Assembly (NCBI GenBank): GCA_936440205.1 | Contig: OW387140.1 | Coordinates: 34,593,659 to 34,657,658, forward strand | Length of the DNA: 64,000 nucleotides | DNA from: Lepidonotus clava | Taxonomy: Eukaryota > Annelida > Polychaeta > Phyllodocida > Polynoidae | Direction: 5' to 3' | Shown: positions 60,593 to 64,000 of the stretch, piece by piece | How the letters are laid out: each line of letters begins with the position of its first letter | Position numbering within the stretch: position 1 is the first letter of the stretch | Notes under the pieces: generated by a model | Databases searched by the model: none | The model's input: the letters and a program-made list of their open reading frames with translations, nothing else | What the model was told of the DNA's origin: nothing | Made by a program: the position numbers and the translations under genes

Positions 60593-63553
60593 CATGTTTT
60601 CATTCACCACTGCTGATAAAGTTACATTGCCAAGCGATAATATGGGTTATGAATTTGCGAAAAAATAAATCTTTATCGCAGATTCCAAATACCTGTTTGA
60701 TGGTGATGTTTAAAAGCAAAATGGAATTGCTTAGATTAGAAGCCAAAACATATTTTCTTTTTGTGCTGTTTTTGCTGATCTTCCACATGGTTCTGTAAGA
60801 TTATACTATACCTAATGCAGGGATGACAGATCAGAATTCCTAGGGATTCCCTTTCTATTAATAATCTAGGACTTTTTATGTTTCTTAAGGGAGAAAAACA
60901 TACACAAGATGAACCTTTTGTACGTTGTGAATCACTCCAGGAAAACGATATATTAATTGTGCCTGGTCATCACCCATGGCTAAGGTGAGGAAAGTTCTAG
61001 GTCAAAGATCAAACACTACAATTGAATTGGCAAACCAGTGCTTTAACACTGACCCAACTCTCTTTATTCTTCATGCAATCCTTTTCATTTTTTCCATCCG
61101 TAAACAACAGCCTACATCTGAGAAAGTGACCAGATCCCGAACGGTCAAGGATCTGGTGATAGGCTGATAAGGGAATTAACTCTCCTGTGACCCTACCTTA
61201 ATCCATCCTATCAGTTGAATCCATTCCCCTGCTTAAATCATTCCTCCCGCGCCATAAACTCTATACCCAACCCAAGTGTAAACGTCACAAATCCATCACT
61301 TCAGCAACACTCTCCTGAAAGCTCTCCATCCTTACACTTTAATCAGGCTATGGATATTTTATCATTTTTCTTCTTTTTAGTCATTCCTATCCTTTTTTTT
61401 ATTTATCCTGCCAAGCCTTCAGAAGTGTGAAGCCAGTAATTCAGGCCCAGACAGGCTTAGTTAGTACCCCAGAGGGGTGTGCCTCACAGCCACATGGCGT
61501 GTCCTCTGTGGCTCAGGTTCCGAATACCGATGGGAACAAGGTGTGAGCCAGAAATCTGGTCTACCTGAGGAGCCGAGACCTCGCAGCCCCTACAGTTGGC
61601 CTCCTCACACATCCCGCCCACTCCTTTCACCACGGCGCAGTAGTTAGCCAAGAAATTGCCTTTAACATTCTGCTAGTTCCATTTGGCGTAGGGTACCCTA
61701 ACTAGTCTCAGAGTACATTGGAACTTTAATTTGGGTGTTATCTGATGAAATTCGAAAATCCTTTCCAACTTTAGAGAAGGTCTTAGGGCTTAGAATAACT
61801 CTTATAATATAACATCTGCAGCAGCGATTTTCTCAACTCGAGCTGCAGAACTAAGATCTAACCCATTTATAGCATCTGAAAACTCATATAATTGTATGCA
61901 TTGATGAAGCCAGACTTGATCTGTTTCTATTTTAGTTTTGATTTGTTGGAATTGTTCCTGTGATTCTTTGATCCTGTTGCCCTTTGATCACTGACAGAGA
62001 CTTTATTTACATATAGCTCTATAACTCCAATTATCTAAGAGTTCAAACATCAAGATCTGGTCTTGTTCTGTGGTTAGCATGAAGCTTGGTAACATTAAAA
62101 TTCAGTTTTTGGCCACAGACGTCACAGCCAGGGAGCTCGAAACTACTCCAAGTGTAGAAGCTTCTAAACCGTTTTACTGCTTTTCTTGGCACAGTCACAT
62201 TCATATTAACACTTATATAATGATGTTGCACTGCCACGGTTCTAATCAATTCTTCTTGACCAATCACGTGTCTGCTGCATTTGTCAGGATAAGCCACTGA
62301 TTAGGTACTTAAATAGTTAGGTCACTGTTTGCACAGATGGTCCCTTTTAACAACTGACTCTTGATATAGAGACCCTCCAGACAACCTCCTATTATTTTCA
62401 TCGTCTGCCAAATTAGCTTCTGTTATCCATTTAGCGTGACTCAAATTATTACTTGTTTTCAATTTACTGCTCCTTCTGCATTTTGTTATCGTTATTATTT
62501 TGATAAAGGTTGCGTACATAATAATGGACTTCAATGTAAAAGTAAAATAACACAATAATCTGGATTCTTTAGCATGTGTTATCTTGTGGATATCTATGAT
62601 CTTTCATCTTCTCCTGAACATTGATTCTATACAGATAACTTCTCTTCCTTCTACCATCAAATTGGATTTGCTATCATATTAAAGCTGCATATTAATTGCT
62701 TAAAATAACAAAAAAATAATCATTGTCATGCATGAATCAGAATCTGCGAATTTAAGTATGGTTATACTACCGATGCATTAATTGGTTAGAGAGCAAAATA
62801 ACTGGCAATATCAATATAATATTATTGCTCCCCTAATAAGATTAGGGGAGCGACTGTGATGTTTTGAATTTCATAGTTCTATATGCAAATATGATTTTAA
62901 TGCGGAAACTCATAAAAGTAGTTTCATGACAATAAAATTGGCAGTCTTGGCTATGACATAGAAAGCTGGTTTCATAGATTTCCTGTAAAATGGACTGAAG
63001 CTGTATAGATAATGGAATGGCAGCAACCCAGTGTGATAACCTTTTTACACTGATCACCGCTGCTCGAAAATAACCCTCTTAAAAGGACCCTAAATCCCCT
63101 TTTGAACCCGGTTTATGCATGATAATGCGCATAATGTGCGCATTAGGCATTTACGTGCCTAATTTAATGTCGATTTGTTAGACAGTCAGTGTTGAATAAA
63201 TCATTGAAATGTGTTTGAAATGTCTCATCTAATGATCGCTTCCAGGAAGCATTATTTACTTTAATTCTAGAGTAGGGTTTGGCATTTTGGACAAGGCAAC
63301 ATCAACACTATGTAGGCTTCTGGGGGAGGCCTGTCAACACTACTAGTGTAAAATGAGAAGACATCCCAGATTTAGAGTTGGAACCCGAAAACCTCGCAAT
63401 ATTATTATCCATCAGACTGAGAGCGTGTACTTTAGGCAGAAGAGGGAATTCGCAGTGTTGTCTGTGTAAATTGGAAACATGCCCAAGGCGTATCTGACTA
63501 AAGCCACAAGCCAACAAACACACCGTTTCTCACCCCACTTCTATTCCAGGGCG
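60593..63553. other. Intergenic or intronic; nothing assignable
   Basis: No supported gene. The segment 61436-61640 is GC-richer than its surroundings, with no recognised domain, splice-bounded frame or RNA fold. Confidence 0.5.
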
Positions 63554-63768
63554 TTAAGCCCGCATTCCACTGAGCGATTGCAGCTGTCGCCGATTCGGTA
63601 ATTTATGTTTTTCCTCAGTAATGTAGCAAGAAATTATGCATCCCACATGACATTGGAAACCAACTCTGAAATACTTTAATCACATTTAGGATGTCTATAT
63701 TAAGCAGCTTTTTCCACTGGCGATTTATGAATTATAAGCAGTAAAATCGGCCAGTGGAAAAAAGCCTT
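63554..63768. mobile_element. Foldback/MITE-like element E8
   Basis: Left end TTAAGCCCGCATTCCACTGA followed by GCGATT; reversed right end AAGGCTTTTTTCCACTGGCC followed by GATTTT. A further CCACTGGCGATTT occurs inside the right arm. Its left arm resembles the fragment at 56288. Non-coding. Confidence 0.65.
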
Positions 63769-64000
63769 TCAAACATAGCTCCAGGGAAATTTAAAGCTTG
63801 ATCATAACGAATCTTGATAAATGTCCTTGAGGGAAAAACAGATAAGTAAGGAATTAAGGGGGTTTTCTTTGCAATATATTGAGGGCTGATCCGGGAGATC
63901 TTCCTTGAACAGTTGTTGTAAATAGAGTAAACTCACACCACTTAAATCCCAGCCACAATGCATCCTGCTAAGGGATTAAAGCAGGGCTGCAGCCATTTTA
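63769..64000. other. Window end; nothing assignable
   Basis: About 230 bp with no gene or repeat recognised before the window is cut. Confidence 0.5.

Overview
The window reads as intron-rich, AT-rich animal nuclear DNA, probably from a marine invertebrate. The evidence is one exon-intron-structured neuropeptide GPCR, a Ngaro-type tyrosine-recombinase retrotransposon, and a dense scatter of short inverted-repeat elements. No operons, bacterial genes, rRNA genes or intact tRNA genes were seen. The species cannot be fixed from the sequence. The receptor's closeness to vertebrate TRH receptors fits a deuterostome such as an echinoderm, hemichordate or cephalochordate, but other bilaterians remain possible.

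There is one well-supported host gene. The first coding exon of a thyrotropin-releasing-hormone-receptor-like GPCR lies at 47216-48148 (+). It covers the N-terminus to the third intracellular loop and ends at a phase-0 splice donor. A probable 5'UTR exon boundary lies just upstream at 46986/46987. The exon for helices 6 and 7 is not visible in the remaining 15.8 kb, so the intron is probably very long.

The largest mobile element is a Ngaro/PAT-like retroelement of the DIRS order at 8043-12908. It has a gag-like ORF with zinc fingers, RT-RNase H, tyrosine recombinase, and split direct repeats in the order A1-ORFs-B1-A2-B2. The two A copies differ at only 3 of 177 positions, so the insertion is young. 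The polyprotein region is nevertheless interrupted a few times.

The rest is mostly non-coding and repeat-built. (i) At least eight foldback or MITE-like elements have different interiors but closely related outer ends, roughly AAGGCC..ATTCCACT, at 12.96, 34.84, 37.53, 46.28, 49.66, 54.55, 56.46-57.12 and 63.55 kb. (ii) A second foldback family with TGTTAAG ends clusters at 54.4-55.75 kb. (iii) A MITE family with GGGGCCTTCYATT ends and 3-bp target duplications occurs at 16.1 and 25.8 kb, with a fragment at 37.96 kb. (iv) A 1.2-kb minisatellite at 38.9-40.15 kb has an exact 127-bp higher-order period made of four ~32-bp units. (v) Local segmental duplications lie at 22.6-23.4, 36.1-36.8 and 59.84-60.6 kb. 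(vi) A tRNA-derived SINE head lies at 45.9 kb. A few GC-rich islands, notably 43.66-44.37 kb, look exon-like or like decayed coding sequence but could not be assigned.
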